Source: Clitopilus passeckerianus (taxonomy: Eukaryota > Basidiomycota > Agaricomycetes > Agaricales > Entolomataceae). Taken from it: a stretch of 64,000 nucleotides of DNA. Shown here piece by piece: positions 1 through 11,651 of the stretch. Below the pieces are notes generated by a model. The model saw only the letters and a program-made list of their open reading frames with translations, had not been told where the DNA came from and ran no database searches. The DNA is taken from assembly GCA_944990035.1 (NCBI GenBank), contig CALYLX010000157.1:186001-250000 (forward strand). The letters are read 5' to 3'. Numbering within the stretch: the stretch's first letter is position 1; every line of letters begins with the position of its first letter. The position numbers were made by a program, and so were the translations under genes.

Positions 1-62
1 CCAGGCATTTTTACTGAATGGATGACCCCACATACCATCTAAATGGATGGTGAGCATAATCC

Positions 63-1776
63 TCAAGGCAAGGATGAGGTCGACGACTCACTTGCGAGAC
101 TGGCATGATCATGCGCCTTGTACTTATATAGATCCGTTTCATTGAAGGAGTAGTACTTGGCGTTGCCCGCCAAGTCTGCTAGTGCCATTTTTGCTGCTGA
201 ACGACCAGAGTAGGAGAGATGCCATGTGACATTCACTGTCTCTGGGTCTGCCAACATCTTCTCAGTTTTGGGCTCATAACCTCTGAAACGAAGAGACGCA
301 CCTTCTGCATCTGAAGCGCATGATTCACGGTTGACGGGGATGGGAACAAGGTCCTATTAGGCAACGCTGCTCAGGTCCCAACTCTCAGAGCACACGATAC
401 AACAGAGCATACCAGGTGTCCGAACCCATATCTCGTGGCGTATACGTATGGGCCGTACGCCCATTCCGTTTGGGGTTCTCCAGTCGTATCATTCGTGGTG
501 CTGAGGTGGAGCTGAGTCTCCCAATGACCACTCGTGGGCCAGTTCTTCTGGCAGAAGTATCTTCCCGGGTATACATACGTCCTTTGGCCACACTGTCGTC
601 GAAAATCAATGAAAGGCAATTAATCCCACAAATGAACGGATGGAGGGTAAAATGGACGGACGCTGTTCTCCTTGAGCTCCTTGTGCTCCTTAATATAAGC
701 TTTTCTATTGAATATCCCTGTTTCGTCTACGACGCGGATTTGCGTCCTATGACCGAGAAATTGAGTGTCCCTTCATACTCGGATATATCGGCACTGACCT
801 TGTCACTATATACGGATGTGAGTATAGCGGGTTTCGATTATCTGTTGTTTGTAGTGTTGAACCAGCGAATTTGTTTGGGCCTAGGTCGGCCTCAGTAATG
901 GCTTCGTTCTCCCCATCGCGCAGGAATGGGTTCTTCTCTCCCATCTGCTTCTCAGCCTTGGGGCATTGGGCTGGGATACCATGAAATTCCAGGAGAGGGA
1001 ATGTGTCGGAGAAGGTGTCGATGACGTGATCCGCTAGGGTTATAGTATGTTCAGGAGCATAAGCTCGAACGGGAAGAGGCTTGATGGAATCTGGCAGCCA
1101 GGTTGAGTAGTTTGTAGTTTGACCAAGTAATGAAGGTGAATGGGGTATGAGGACGACTGAAGCTCGAAGATCGTAATTAGCCAAGTTCGGTTCTCGGCTG
1201 AGGAGTTTATAAGTTGAACGTTTAACATTTGACTGAGGCTACTAACACTCACAATGGGGCGGTCGGCACTGTAAAATTGACGTCTCTGAACACGTTCTTG
1301 TCGGTCAAGCGGACCCCTCGAAACACGATGTCAGAGTACAATGGCGTTTCAACTACGTCGGAGTCCTCCTCCACAGGTAGGAGTTCGTCCTCGAGCTCTT
1401 CTTCTAGTTGAGTTTGCGCCTGGCCAGGCAAGTGAGGAAGCGTGACCTTCTTCAAACGTTCCGGTCCATGATGGCGAGGAGAGTTCCCGTTTCGCAACCA
1501 AACGGACACCAAAATGTCGAACTTGTCCCCTTGTCTAATTAATGGCTGAACGACAGTTGCTCGATCCGCAACTGCTTCCAGCTTTGTATTGTGGAAGACG
1601 GTAGAATGGGGAGCCAACAGGTTTTTCGCTAGACCACCCAATAGGAATAGTACAAGCAAGGCGATCCCAGCCATGGTGAGACCTGTGCCGACAAGGCAGA
1701 GGCATTGGCAGCCCGAGATGGCTCTCCGGCCAAAACTCTTGCCTGGATTGATGTTATTCGGATTCTCCTCAGGCAT
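63..1776 (-). CDS. Unknown membrane protein, multi-exon, may continue past the left edge
   Basis: I do not recognise a named family. The first exon runs from the ATG at 1776 to about 1250. It has a short Cys-containing N-terminus, one strong hydrophobic segment around residues 28-50, then a hydrophilic domain. A GT-AG intron leads to a second exon (about 1205 down to 820) beginning REPNLANYDLRAS. A third exon lies between about 610 and 421 (frame with YVYPGRYFCQKNWP). A fourth begins after an AG near 355 (DLVPIPVNRESC) and stays open to a TGA at 63. The frames join with consistent phases, which supports a real gene. The single N-terminal helix followed by a domain with several Cys and Asn-x-Ser/Thr sites suggests a type II membrane protein with a lumenal domain (inference). 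The true C-terminus may lie on an exon outside the window. Confidence 0.6.
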
Positions 1777-2670
1777 TCCTGGTTAGCAAGAGCTCTTAGG
1801 GATGCTACTTTCCGTCTTCTGAGCTTTGCACGTTGAAGGGGGAGAAGGTGGATTAGGAAGACGTCAATGTTGATATACACACGCAGCCACGGCGCTTACT
1901 TTTGACATACCTTCTGGCGGATGCCACTTTACGCGGTGTTGAGGCCGTAGATGGCAGTTATTCTATTGCACAGCCGCTCAAATTCCCATGTTTACGTAGA
2001 GACTGTCGTGGCCTTTCGCCTGCATGTCCTTGGACTGGGACCGACCAGCACGTCGGCGTCGAATACAGCATCTGACTGCTGTTGAAGCAACTACGGATCG
2101 TGTACGCGTCTGAACACGTTGTAGCCGGGCCCGTCGCGGGTAACTCCATCGTGATCTGGGGGATCTCCAGCTTTGATCAAGTTATGTTTGTCTCGTGTTT
2201 CGACGTGGAAAACCCACGAAATTTGTAATTGCCTCCTGTCAAACACAATTGCATTTTGAGGCGTAGACTCATACCGATTTTGGCGAGAAGATAAGAACAT
2301 TCCCATGTTCCCGCGAGCAAAGCAGCCAAGCAGCCAAGACTGAAGAGTACATCGGTACTTCCCCAGAATTTCAACGATTTTATCTGGTACGTATTTCAGT
2401 GATTCAATCCAGAACAAGGCGCCGTTTGGTCGTTTACACATATACAGCAGGCGATAATGCTGTAATTCGACCACAAGACTTCCAACCTCCATCCAATTTT
2501 CATTACGCTAAAGCTGGAGGCTAGTTCGATGGGTCGGACCTAGCATCCGAGCTTTCTATGTAAGCTGGCGGTTTCTCAAAGTCGCCACGCGTATATCATG
2601 CCAAAACCCTGCGGAATCGCAGTTATAATATTTCATCTATCCATGAAGTGTCTCCCACCAGACCAAGACT
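1777..2670. other. Intergenic region, no supported gene
   Basis: This 0.9 kb stretch separates a minus-strand gene start from a plus-strand gene start, so it probably holds both promoters. A 133-codon minus-strand frame (2091-2492) and an overlapping hydrophobic one (2177-2374) are open, but neither shows a recognisable motif or clear splice partners. I saw no TATA element or repeat. Confidence 0.4.
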
Positions 2671-3905
2671 ATGAAGCCATTCAAACGCAAGCCATTGGCT
2701 CCCCCTCTGCCAGCTGACTCGAAGATAGAATTACTACCGAGTCTATCTGACACCGAGAAGGCCCAGCATGGACGTATACTACTGCGAGCTCTTTACAAGC
2801 AGCTCAGTAGTCGATTTACCAAGAACGAGGCGTCCCGCGAATTAACCACCACCCCTCCACTCGTCACACCATCGCCTTCACCATTCACTGCGCCGCAGAG
2901 CCCAGCACTAGCGTCTCTGAAAGACGCGTTGTGTCGCTTTAGCCTTGCAGCAGCGGCTCTTCCGTCCCATGGTACCGGATTGAAATCCATTTCAGATATA
3001 TTTTTGGCTAGTCTCGGGAACATGCAGGTCTGCCGGCTTTCCATATAAAATGATCATCGGAATTCTGATGCCATTTCGACATAGGAGACCCCAGAGATGG
3101 GTGCCGCCTTCCAGAGGATCGCCGGCATGCTTCACGCTATCCACGATTTCATGAGCAAGATCCCAGCCAAAGGCAGCTGTTCGGCTGACCAGACGGAAAT
3201 TGATAAACGCATCGTGCACGAGATACAACAACGGCTGGCGACACTAACCTCCGATGTTCACGCGGCAGTTACACAAGGAACCCATGCATCCTTTTTCGAT
3301 ATGTCGAATGGAGGATCAGCCATTTTCAGCCATTTTTCAAAATTGGAGGTCATCCTCGGCGCTATTACGGTTAGTTAGGCGCCACAATTTTCAACGAATT
3401 TAAAAATGGTTTTTATGATTTATACTCGACAGGAGAACGCAGACTATAACTCTGCGATGAGTGTCTACCGCGTGGAGGAAGCACACCTTGTGCAGAAATC
3501 AGTGTACACAGAAGGTACGTTTATTTCCCCTCCATTCCACGAGCGCTTACCAAATAACTATTAGGAGTGGCCGCACCAGTAACCAGAGAGTTCAAGAACC
3601 TCGTCGGTCAGTAATGAAGCTGATCTACACTGACGACGCGTTGCTCAAGAGATATTTAGCTGCCCAAGGAGGGACGGGAGGAAAGGCGCAAGAAGGGGGT
3701 TCTGGCGGCGATGGGGGTGGCTTCACGATAACGCTTGATGCCACCCAGTCTTATCGATTCGAGGGGCTCCAAAGTGAGTTCAATCAGCAGAGTTAGGGGG
3801 ATCGAATGACTGATACCGAGATCAGCTGGGGCTGGAGGTGAAGGAGGTGAGGGAACTGTCAAAGGCGGCGTCGGCGGCGCGGCTGGGTGGTTTAAGATTG
3901 GGTGA
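2671..3905 (+). CDS. Helical protein with glycine-rich C-terminus, unknown function
   Basis: Six exons fit in phase: 2671-3027, 3085-3369, 3433-3514, 3565-3606, 3660-3773 and 3826-3905, giving 319 residues. Residues 1-75 are basic then Pro/Ser-rich. Residues about 85-235 are predicted largely alpha-helical by composition (for example IHDFMSKIPAK, VHEIQQRLATL). The tail is Gly-rich, has a short ordered insert (ITLDATQSYRFEGLQ) and ends WFKIG. The fifth exon's frame is reached only by splicing out 3607-3659; that 53-nt intron has a CTGAC branch-like motif, and the joined frame and last exon then run cleanly to the TGA. The helical part recalls N-terminal bundles of fungal NLR-like proteins, but this is only an impression. 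No enzyme motif is visible. Confidence 0.6.
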
Positions 3906-5028
3906 ACTGTTATTCCAAGATCTGCTTTAGATTGGGGAGTTAAAATCGACCGAATCTCCACGAATTGGAAAGGCTGCCTCTTACGAGGTTTATTGGATTA
4001 TTGCTGTAATATATGTATTCTATGTTTATGTTGCTGTATCTTAATGACTATTGTTGTATCGATATTTACAGTTGTTCCCTCAAGCTTGCACCAGAGATGG
4101 GTCTGTTTCTCGAGGTGGGAGGTGGGAGGATATGAATGCCGTTCGGAATCCCGGACTCGGAGGGCAATGTATTAGTCAGCAGATCATTCCCAAAGGAGGC
4201 ATTCTCGGCGGAGGTCTTTCTGATTCCACCTCCATGTTGCATCGTGCAGACCCCGTCTTCGAAACCCAGAGTTGATCAAGTATTATGATTATGGATGCCT
4301 CCAATGACTTTTTCACTTGCTGGCCTTGTACCCTGTGACTTTCGCTACTTTTACCACGTCAAAACGCGCCAAATGCGTGGCACTGAGCGTGTGTAAGAAT
4401 ACTACGCGCCTTGATGATAACTTGCGACCCCAATGGCGAGGTACTTGCAAGCCTGAGGCCTGATGCATAATATGTGATGTCATCCTGGTAATTATCCCAG
4501 GTCGCTATGGAAATGAGCCGCTTATGGGCGGCGTAGGTCACCGACGACCATATGGTTTTCAACAGAAGAAGAAAAAAGCAGAAAGCGTATGGGGAGGAAA
4601 GAGTTCATGGTATGGATGGCTTTGAGCTGACTCTACAAACATTCAAGATGTTCGGAATTCAATACGGTTGCGAGGCTTTTGACAGGAACAACCAATCTAC
4701 CCCTCAATTTCGAGGAGGTTACCGTTGCGTGGTGGAACGCGTCAAAAATCGAGGTGCCTGTCCTTAAAGGACACGTGATCCCCAAAGTAATCGAGATTGC
4801 CTCGGACGCAGAGAATACCGCCTGGTTCTCTCTTATTCCTTCTCACAGCTGGTTTCCGCTATTTTCAGCGTTGTTCGATGCTTTAAAGCCTCCCAGAGGT
4901 CTTCTATCTTGCACCCGAAGACTCTGAAGCGGTTCTATAAACATTCTTTGCCAACTCCCACTCGTTGACTTCGAGTTTCGTGAAGACGCAGCGCGTTCTG
5001 CCTCATTCGTCCATTCTTTCCAGCAGCC
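3906..5028. other. Intergenic region, no supported gene
   Basis: About 1.1 kb between two plus-strand genes. It should contain the 3' UTR of the upstream gene and the promoter of the disordered-protein gene at 5029. Small open frames on both strands (for example 4552-4767) lack motifs and splice partners. Confidence 0.4.
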
Positions 5029-8000
5029 ATGAATACTGCATTTCAATATCCACCTCCTGTTGCACCCAAAGTGAGGCAAAAGCCTCAGTCACCAATCGCC
5101 CCAGCGGCGCCAGCAACCACAACCACTGCGAACCAAGCTAGTCGAGATTCAAACGCCCTGCGTGCTTCCGTTCTCGATGCTGCCCTTCAACTTGGCTTGG
5201 GGACCAACAGCACTGTCGCTAACTGGATTTTCAACAATTCTGTTGAAGAAGAGGACGAGGTGAGCTATCATACATATTTTCTCTTCACCCCAACGACGAC
5301 GGAGTCGCACTGGCCGCAGTGGATACACGGTTGCTTCCAGATACTCTCCTAGAACAAACCCTTGTAACCTTCTGATAAAGTTTAGCTATCTATGGGTTCT
5401 ATTAGGAAGAGGGCTTGCCTCCATTGCTCCTCCATATCTCTGTTTAGATTTGATCACCGACTAATTACTACTATCCCCTTTCAATCATCTAGAATCCACG
5501 CTCGCCAGTGACGCCAGGCCTCACCAACAACGATACAGCGGGCTCAGACGAGTCGCACCATTACCCATCCACACCCCCAGCTACTATCCTCCCCCCGCAT
5601 AAAGTCGGACACACTCTTGACAACGGTTTCATAACCATTCCCAAGGAGGGCACACGGTTTACCGATGTCCATACCGCCAGGAGTAATTCCGGTGGCGTCC
5701 TCCCGGGTGCTTTCCCGGCAAATCTACCCCCTCCGGCACCGAAAGAGAAAGGAAAGCTCAGGAAAAAGAGAGACGAGTACGAAAGTGATGGCGGTTACAT
5801 GAGCGAAGGGGGTGCAAAGGCGAAGAAGAAGAAGGAAAAAGAGGAGATGAAGAGGAAAAAATCCAAGAAACAGGTTGATGACAGTGCTCTGGGCTATGAC
5901 ACCGACTACGTCCCTGAGAATGGTTTGTCCAAGTCAAAGACCAAGAAATCCAAGAAGGCGTCGAATGAAGCTGGTTATGAGACGGACGGATATACATCTT
6001 CGACATCGAAGAGCAAGAAGTCTCGTTTCTTTGGGTTACGGTCCAAACAATCGAAGCAAGAATTACCGAAGGAGGAACTTCCACTGCAAAGGTTACCTTC
6101 CCCTGTGATCACGGAACCGATTGTCCTTCCAATTGCTTCAAAATTTGCGACCTCTCCACCACCACCGTCTGGTGCAAGCATTCCAAGTATAGGCAGCGGA
6201 GCTGCTCATACTCAAACATCTCCGAACCCAACTTTCACTTCGTCATTGAAGCCTCCGACATCTTCTCCTTCGTCTTTCGCTGTTTCCTCCCCCTCTGCCA
6301 TTCTTCAGAATCTTGCCATGTCTCCCACCCCGACACCAGCCTCACGATGGTCTGTCACACCTTCGGAGGTTCCGACCGAGGTCCCTCCTCCAATGGAGCA
6401 GCCAAGGCAAAGGGAATCCCTGGCCTCCTTGGATTCAGGCGAATCCCATGCAGGATCCTCAGCTGGTTCCCATATGAACAGAATGCGCAGGGTGTCCTCG
6501 TCAATTGGACATGGCTCTTCATCTATCGGGCACGGCGCTTCATCAATCGGACACGGTTCTTCTTCCGTCGGACACGGTTCACCTTCAATGGGCCATGGTT
6601 CATCCTCGCTCGGTCATGGCTCATCTGCAGGTTACGATTATAGCTACGTACCCCAGAACCAAGTTCGGACTGCCAGTCGCCCTAGTACTGCCGACTCGCA
6701 TGGGTCGCGACCTTCCTCTCGAACCTCGAATCGCCCGTACCCCGCCATCTCATATCCTCTCACACATAAACCATCTCTGAACCACAAGACGTCTTTCACT
6801 GGGCGCTATCCCTCCCCTGGAAATAACTCGCCTACTGTTAGCTCCGAGGCTTTTGGTAATGTTCCCAGCGCCGAAAATACGCAAATGGTTCTCTATCCTA
6901 CTGGTGGACCACCGTCGAATACGGGCTCGCCCATGACCCCTTCATACCCTCCTTCCGCTATGACGAATTCCAGTAATCGTATACCATCGAGGGCACCTTC
7001 GCCTGCTTCAAGACTTGCCATACCCAACCAGACCTATCTGACCCCTAGTTCGCCTGGAGGTATGGTACCCTCTGCTTCGTCGCCTGCTCCATCACCACGC
7101 CCTAGGCCGATGAATCCCCCAACAGACGGCTTCGGACCCAGGAGTCAGTCTGTGTCCCCACTACCCAGCCCAGGCTTCGGTCTGCCTCATGTTCCGCAGA
7201 ATGCTACTCAACCACGAGGTCGGAATCTGCAAGTGGTTACGGGCGGTCTGGCTCCTCCAAATAAGCCTGTCAGCCGTGCAGCATCTCCGATGGTGTTGCC
7301 CTCTGAAGACTTTGTTATTCCATCTCCCTCCTTCCCTCCAAGCCAGCAGGTTGCCCTACCAAGCCCAAATGTACTTGCCTATTACGACATCCCGCCACCC
7401 AGTCCACCGCCTTCTGGACCGCTTCCAAGTGTTCCACCGCCAGGCAGCTTCCCGCGTCCAAGGGAGAGGGAGAGGACCTTGAGCAATGGATCAAGCAGTA
7501 ATGGTCATGGCGTCTCGTCCCCGTTGGCTAGAACGGCTAGGAATACCAGTGGAACCAAGTTGGCAGCAAGCCCTCCTGAGCAGGGGTTGTATAGCCAGTC
7601 TATCCCGACTGTCCATCGGGGTAAAGAATCGCCCTTCCCCTCAAAACCCATTCTACCTGCTGGTACGATCCACTCTCCAAATGGCTCAACCGGGAGTGGA
7701 TCTCAGGATTATAGCAAGCCTGCGCCAGTTGGGTCAGGTCTGGAGGCTACTATGAGGGTGCCCCGCTATAGGGAGCTTTACGCGCTCGCTCTTCCTGAAG
7801 ATGCGGAGTACCAAGAAAGGAGGAAGGCATTCGAGCGGATGGGAGGAGACGAGGTGGAGAGGTTTGAACGCGAGTTGAGCAAGGGCCGCACAAGCTCCGA
7901 GCAGAGTCTAAATGATGACGAGATGGACGAAGACGAGATGCAGGACGTTCTCGCAAGGTTCAAGGAGTCAAGACTCTCGCACGACCGCGATCGGAGCCAG

Positions 8001-8432
8001 CAGCAGGCCTTGGGCAGGAGTCAATCGATCAAGGCCCTTCAGCGACAACCATCCAATGGATCCGAAGAACATCGGCGTTTAGACAGCGTTGAGGTTGCCG
8101 GCCTTCCCGAGATTTCCGACGAAGACGATGATGAGCCAATAACTGTCCCTACGAGGAGACCCAAGAAGGTTTCTGCTTTCGATGATTCGGATTCGGATAG
8201 CGACAGAGACAGCCGCTGGACGGAGAGCCTGTACAGCCGAGCGAGTTTCCTCGATCCTGAGAAGAGCGAGGAGGCTCGGGACAGGTTCATCAAGCGTATT
8301 GAGGAGATGTACAACGAGAGTGGTCGGGAGAGGGATGCTGTCCCTCCTGTTCCAAAAGTTCCAGCTGCCTATGCAGCTGATGTTTCAACATCCAATGCCA
8401 CCGCCAAGGAGCGCAGTTGGTTCAGGTTCTGA
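5029..8432 (+). CDS. Long Ser/Pro-rich disordered protein with SSxxGHG repeats
   Basis: Two exons, 5029-5259 and 5493-8432, join in phase 0 across a 233-nt intron and encode 1056 residues. Residues about 44-70 hold the only clearly ordered N-terminal element, a short helix-like motif (SVLDAALQLGLGTNSTVANW) also seen in the next gene. Then come a Lys-rich stretch, long Pro/Ser-rich sequence, a 7-residue tandem repeat (SSSIGHG type, bases 6497-6629), more Pro-rich sequence, and a charged C-terminal part with acidic and coiled-coil-like segments ending SWFRF. This composition suggests a scaffold or regulatory protein with many phosphorylation sites (inference). No catalytic domain is visible. 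The frame downstream of the intron has no ATG near its start, so the upstream exon is needed. Confidence 0.8.
6497..6629 (+). repeat. In-frame 21-bp tandem repeat (SSSIGHG units)
   Basis: About seven units of roughly 21 bp encode variants of Ser-Ser-Ser-Ile-Gly-His-Gly inside the disordered protein. Third-position differences between units show that the array is not brand new. Confidence 0.85.
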
Positions 8433-9007
8433 TTTTTTCTGTCTACTTTGTATCTATTCGACTTCGTTTTGCTTGCTTTTAGCTATCCGCCAATCTATAC
8501 CTTACATGTTCATAGAATTCCTAACTTTTTACTATCAATTGGGTTCTGGTCGCCTTCTCTCTATTGAAATACACGAATATTGCATTGCCTTTAACCTCTG
8601 ACTCGTTTCGGCGCCTGTTCCATTGCCTCGAGGCGCCTTTGTTCGGTCAGGTGTCGCCTAGTACGCAGGTGTCCAGACGGAGTAAAGCTCCACCTTGGGC
8701 ACGACCTTTTAGATTACGTTCGCATGGGCCCAGGTGGTCACCAGCCAGCCTTCCCATCGTCACCTTCCCAAGTCCATTCGAGGTTGCCAACTTATGAAAA
8801 CTGAACGTCGCCAAGGGGATCTTCAATTCGTTCAGTACTGTACGAGGAATCGCATTCTTACTACATCTTGTTTCTGCCCTCAACCCACTTAGAACTTTCT
8901 CCCAGGTGCCCAGAGCCGCCAGCCTGCCCGCTCTGTTCGTTCGCTCGACGTTGAAGACATAGTCGTCGAATTCGAATCTCTCACACCTATCACACCATCT
9001 AATCAGG
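8433..9007. other. Intergenic region between two related disordered-protein genes
   Basis: 575 bp holding the 3' UTR of the upstream gene and the promoter of the next. Pyrimidine-rich stretches precede the ATG at 9008, as is common in fungal 5' leaders. No gene is supported here. Confidence 0.4.
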
Positions 9008-10628
9008 ATGGTGACCAATGGCCCTGGACCTGCAGATGACAGTTCCAGGGGCTCTCATGCTCCTCGTCCCTCGATATACGAAGTCTGCTTGCAACTAGGC
9101 GCTCTGGACGAAAACAATCTAATCAACCAATGGATGTTTAATAGTGGCTCAACACCGAATTCGAGGAGGTCAAGGCGTTTTGACGGGAATACGAGGTTCA
9201 AGGAGGTCATCTCTACTATTCAAGAGGAAGAACCCGCGAAGCATGCCTCTCACGGTCGATTCAGAATCTTCTCCTTTGGCTTCAAGTCTAAGGGGAAAAG
9301 ACGGTCTGCTGTTCCTATTGCACAGAACCTTACTCCCATAGTAGAGACTCCACCACCGCCTGAAGCACCTCGACCATTGTCTTCGCCACCACCCAGACGA
9401 TCATTCTTCCGCAGAAGCAGCACCCCGAAAGTCGATCGACGAACTGTCACTCGCACAAGCTCATTTGTTCGCGATAGTGGCTACGTGTCGGTCAAATCCC
9501 GATCGTTCTTCAAACGCAAAACGAGGACAGAATCAGGCCGCACAACTACCCCTCCCCAGCTCGATACGAGCTTTGAAGCCACTGAATTGGGCGAAAACAT
9601 CCACACTGGCCTACCAACGCCGAAGCCTTCTCCCAGGTCTTCACTACTGGCCATTCGGCCACTGCCTGCTGAACCTCCGCTTCCTCCGCTTCCTCCTCTG
9701 CTCAGAAGGTCTGCAAATGTCTCACTGTTCCCCCAACTACCCACCATACTCGATGACGATAGTGATGATGATTGGGAGGAGATTGAAGCAATTACCGATT
9801 CCCCGATGTGGAGTTTACACAATGTCGGAATCAACCCGCCGCCTCTGTATCCCTCACCCAAGAAACGATTCTCGTTCCGGCCTAACAGCAGGCTCTCAAC
9901 CATTACAGACGAAAGTACACCCGACGTCAAGCGTGCCACTCATCAAAGTTTCTCACACGCCCTGCCTCGTCTGGTTGGGTTCGGACACCAGTCTACCGTT
10001 TCGACCACAGACGACCGAAGACCACGGTCGAGGCTTTCCAAGCTACCTCCCAGTTCAACGCATGGATCAATCACTACTCGGAATCACAAAGGACTCTCTA
10101 TCAACACCGATAATCTTCCTAAATCCACAAACTCTGTTCTCAGTCCGGGTTCCCATCACCAACGAGGCGCATCCGTGTCGCTTCCTTCACCACCTGCACC
10201 AAGTCTACTCAAATCCACCTCCAACTACTCAGGAGCTGCACCCATTAGTGCCAGGACGACGAGTGGGAGTGGAAAGTCCTCCCGGATCGTGTTCGCTGAG
10301 ACCGGGTTAGCAACACCAGATGGCACGCCGCCCATGAAGATGAAGGAGATGACGCCATTGGAGGCGTCGCAGAAGTTGAGCATGGGGTATCATAACCAGT
10401 TCTTTGTGGCTGCCGCTGCCCAGCAGTCACAAGGGGGAGGCACGCGGAAGCCGAGACAGATGCCAGTTGGGACGAATAAAATCAAGAAGAAGGGGAGTAG
10501 GACTCTGGCGAGTCCGAGACCGGTTCCGTTCCCTACCAAGGTATGAAACTCTGCTTTTGGGTTTTCCGAGTGAATGAAAGCTAATACAGTTTCAATAGGA
10601 TGCATGGGACCCAATCAATTCGGCTTGA
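9008..10628 (+). CDS. Disordered protein sharing the N-terminal motif of its neighbour
   Basis: Exon 9008-10540 joins across a 58-nt GT-AG intron to a 10-codon last exon, 10599-10628 (DAWDPINSA), giving 520 residues. Residues about 20-48 carry PSIYEVCLQLG followed by NLINQWMFN, the same pattern of conserved Leu, Asn and Trp as the upstream gene. The rest is Ser/Pro/Arg-rich, with several RRS-type basic sites, an acidic patch (DDDSDDDWEEIE) near residue 250 and no catalytic motif. Same-strand neighbours with a shared N-terminal motif suggest an ancient tandem duplication with only the motif conserved (inference). If the last intron were retained, the protein would end two residues after PFPT. 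Confidence 0.78.
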
Positions 10629-11023
10629 AACTATAGTACTAAGGATGTCTTGGCTTGAATATTTATGACCATGCACGAACTTCAATGAACATGAACATGA
10701 CACGAACCGTATAGACTATTTCTTCTCCTCTGCAATGACTATATTATCCCCTAGTCCCTCCTTTATTTCGTTTCCCTTCGGGTTGCGTTGGTTCGTTTTG
10801 TTATACACTATCTACCCTACATTCCTTTACCTTTCGTTTTTCTGATTTGCTTATGTCCAGCACACGCTCTCGATATCCTACACCTCGAATACCTCTAATA
10901 GATAGAATTGTACAGATATCTCATGTACACTATAAATCAATGGCAATATCCTTACAATTCACTGCTAGGTAACTTTGATCGTTCGTTCAGTGGTCGGGGT
11001 AGCTGCAACTCTTGCGATCACGC
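10629..11023. other. 3' flanking sequence, no gene
   Basis: T-rich and CT-rich sequence with several TATA/ATAAA-like words near 10930, fitting the 3' UTR and polyadenylation region of the upstream gene and of a possible minus-strand gene ending near 11024. No coding frame is supported. Confidence 0.35.
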
Positions 11024-11595
11024 TTAGCTCCTCTTGCCGCTGGCATCAACGTTAACAGCCTTTGGGCGTACCATCTCTCCCATTTTCGAATTTGCTTCAA
11101 AGCTCTCCAAACTTCTTGCTCCCCGAACTTCTTCGTCGACAAGCCCAGTCGAGGTCATATGTACCCTATTATCCCTCACCGACGATAGAATGGCTATTGT
11201 CAAGGTGATCCCTGACACCCTCTGATGAAATCACTGGACCTCAACATTGTAGATGGTTCCGGGTCCACGGCATACGGCAAAGCATATATAAGCTGCGACG
11301 GCAAATCCAGCCATATGCTTGAATCCACAGGACGCTGTGCGCCCCAGTAACGTTGAACGTTATACTCGCCTTGGATCTCCGCCTGTTTTCCTTCAAGAGC
11401 CTGGTCTCTCTCGTCTTGTAAACCAGTTACCTACCTAGGAAACACAAAAGATGCACCACTCACTTCAGTTCTTGATTGACCTTACCTTCAATCTCTCGCT
11501 GGTCGAGGAGTTCGCCATCTTTGACTTGAAGAGGGTCGAAAGTATGTTGAAGGTATGGAAGATCGTGCAACTCTTTCCGTAAACTACGTCTGACA
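11024..11595 (-). CDS. Possible small membrane protein, multi-exon, tentative
   Basis: On the minus strand an ATG-led stretch around 11515-11480 (MANSSTSERLK) ends at a clear GTAAGG donor. Farther down, a frame around 11350-11260 encodes a hydrophobic segment with small residues and Cys (GFKHMAGFAVAAYICF followed by AVCRGPGTIY). A hydrophilic tail ends with a stop near 11024 (MGEMVRPKAVNV). The internal joins cannot all be fixed with good phase: one needs an intron of only about 35 nt. The gene therefore stays tentative. It would be a short single-pass membrane protein of unknown function, divergent from the Ser/Arg-rich gene at 11652. Confidence 0.3.
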
Positions 11596-11651
11596 TACAC
11601 TACTTCTGATAGCTTGTCCTATCCACCGAGCCCCTACCCAAGTTCTCGTTC

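Noticed and set aside
2091..2492. 133-codon minus-strand ORF
   Set aside because: No motif, no matching splice partners, and an overlapping frame is equally open. It might be a real small gene, but nothing supports it.
9465..10310. 281-codon ORF overlapping the second disordered-protein gene
   Set aside because: It is another frame of the same strand with no better motif; the main frame extends farther and splices cleanly to a last exon.
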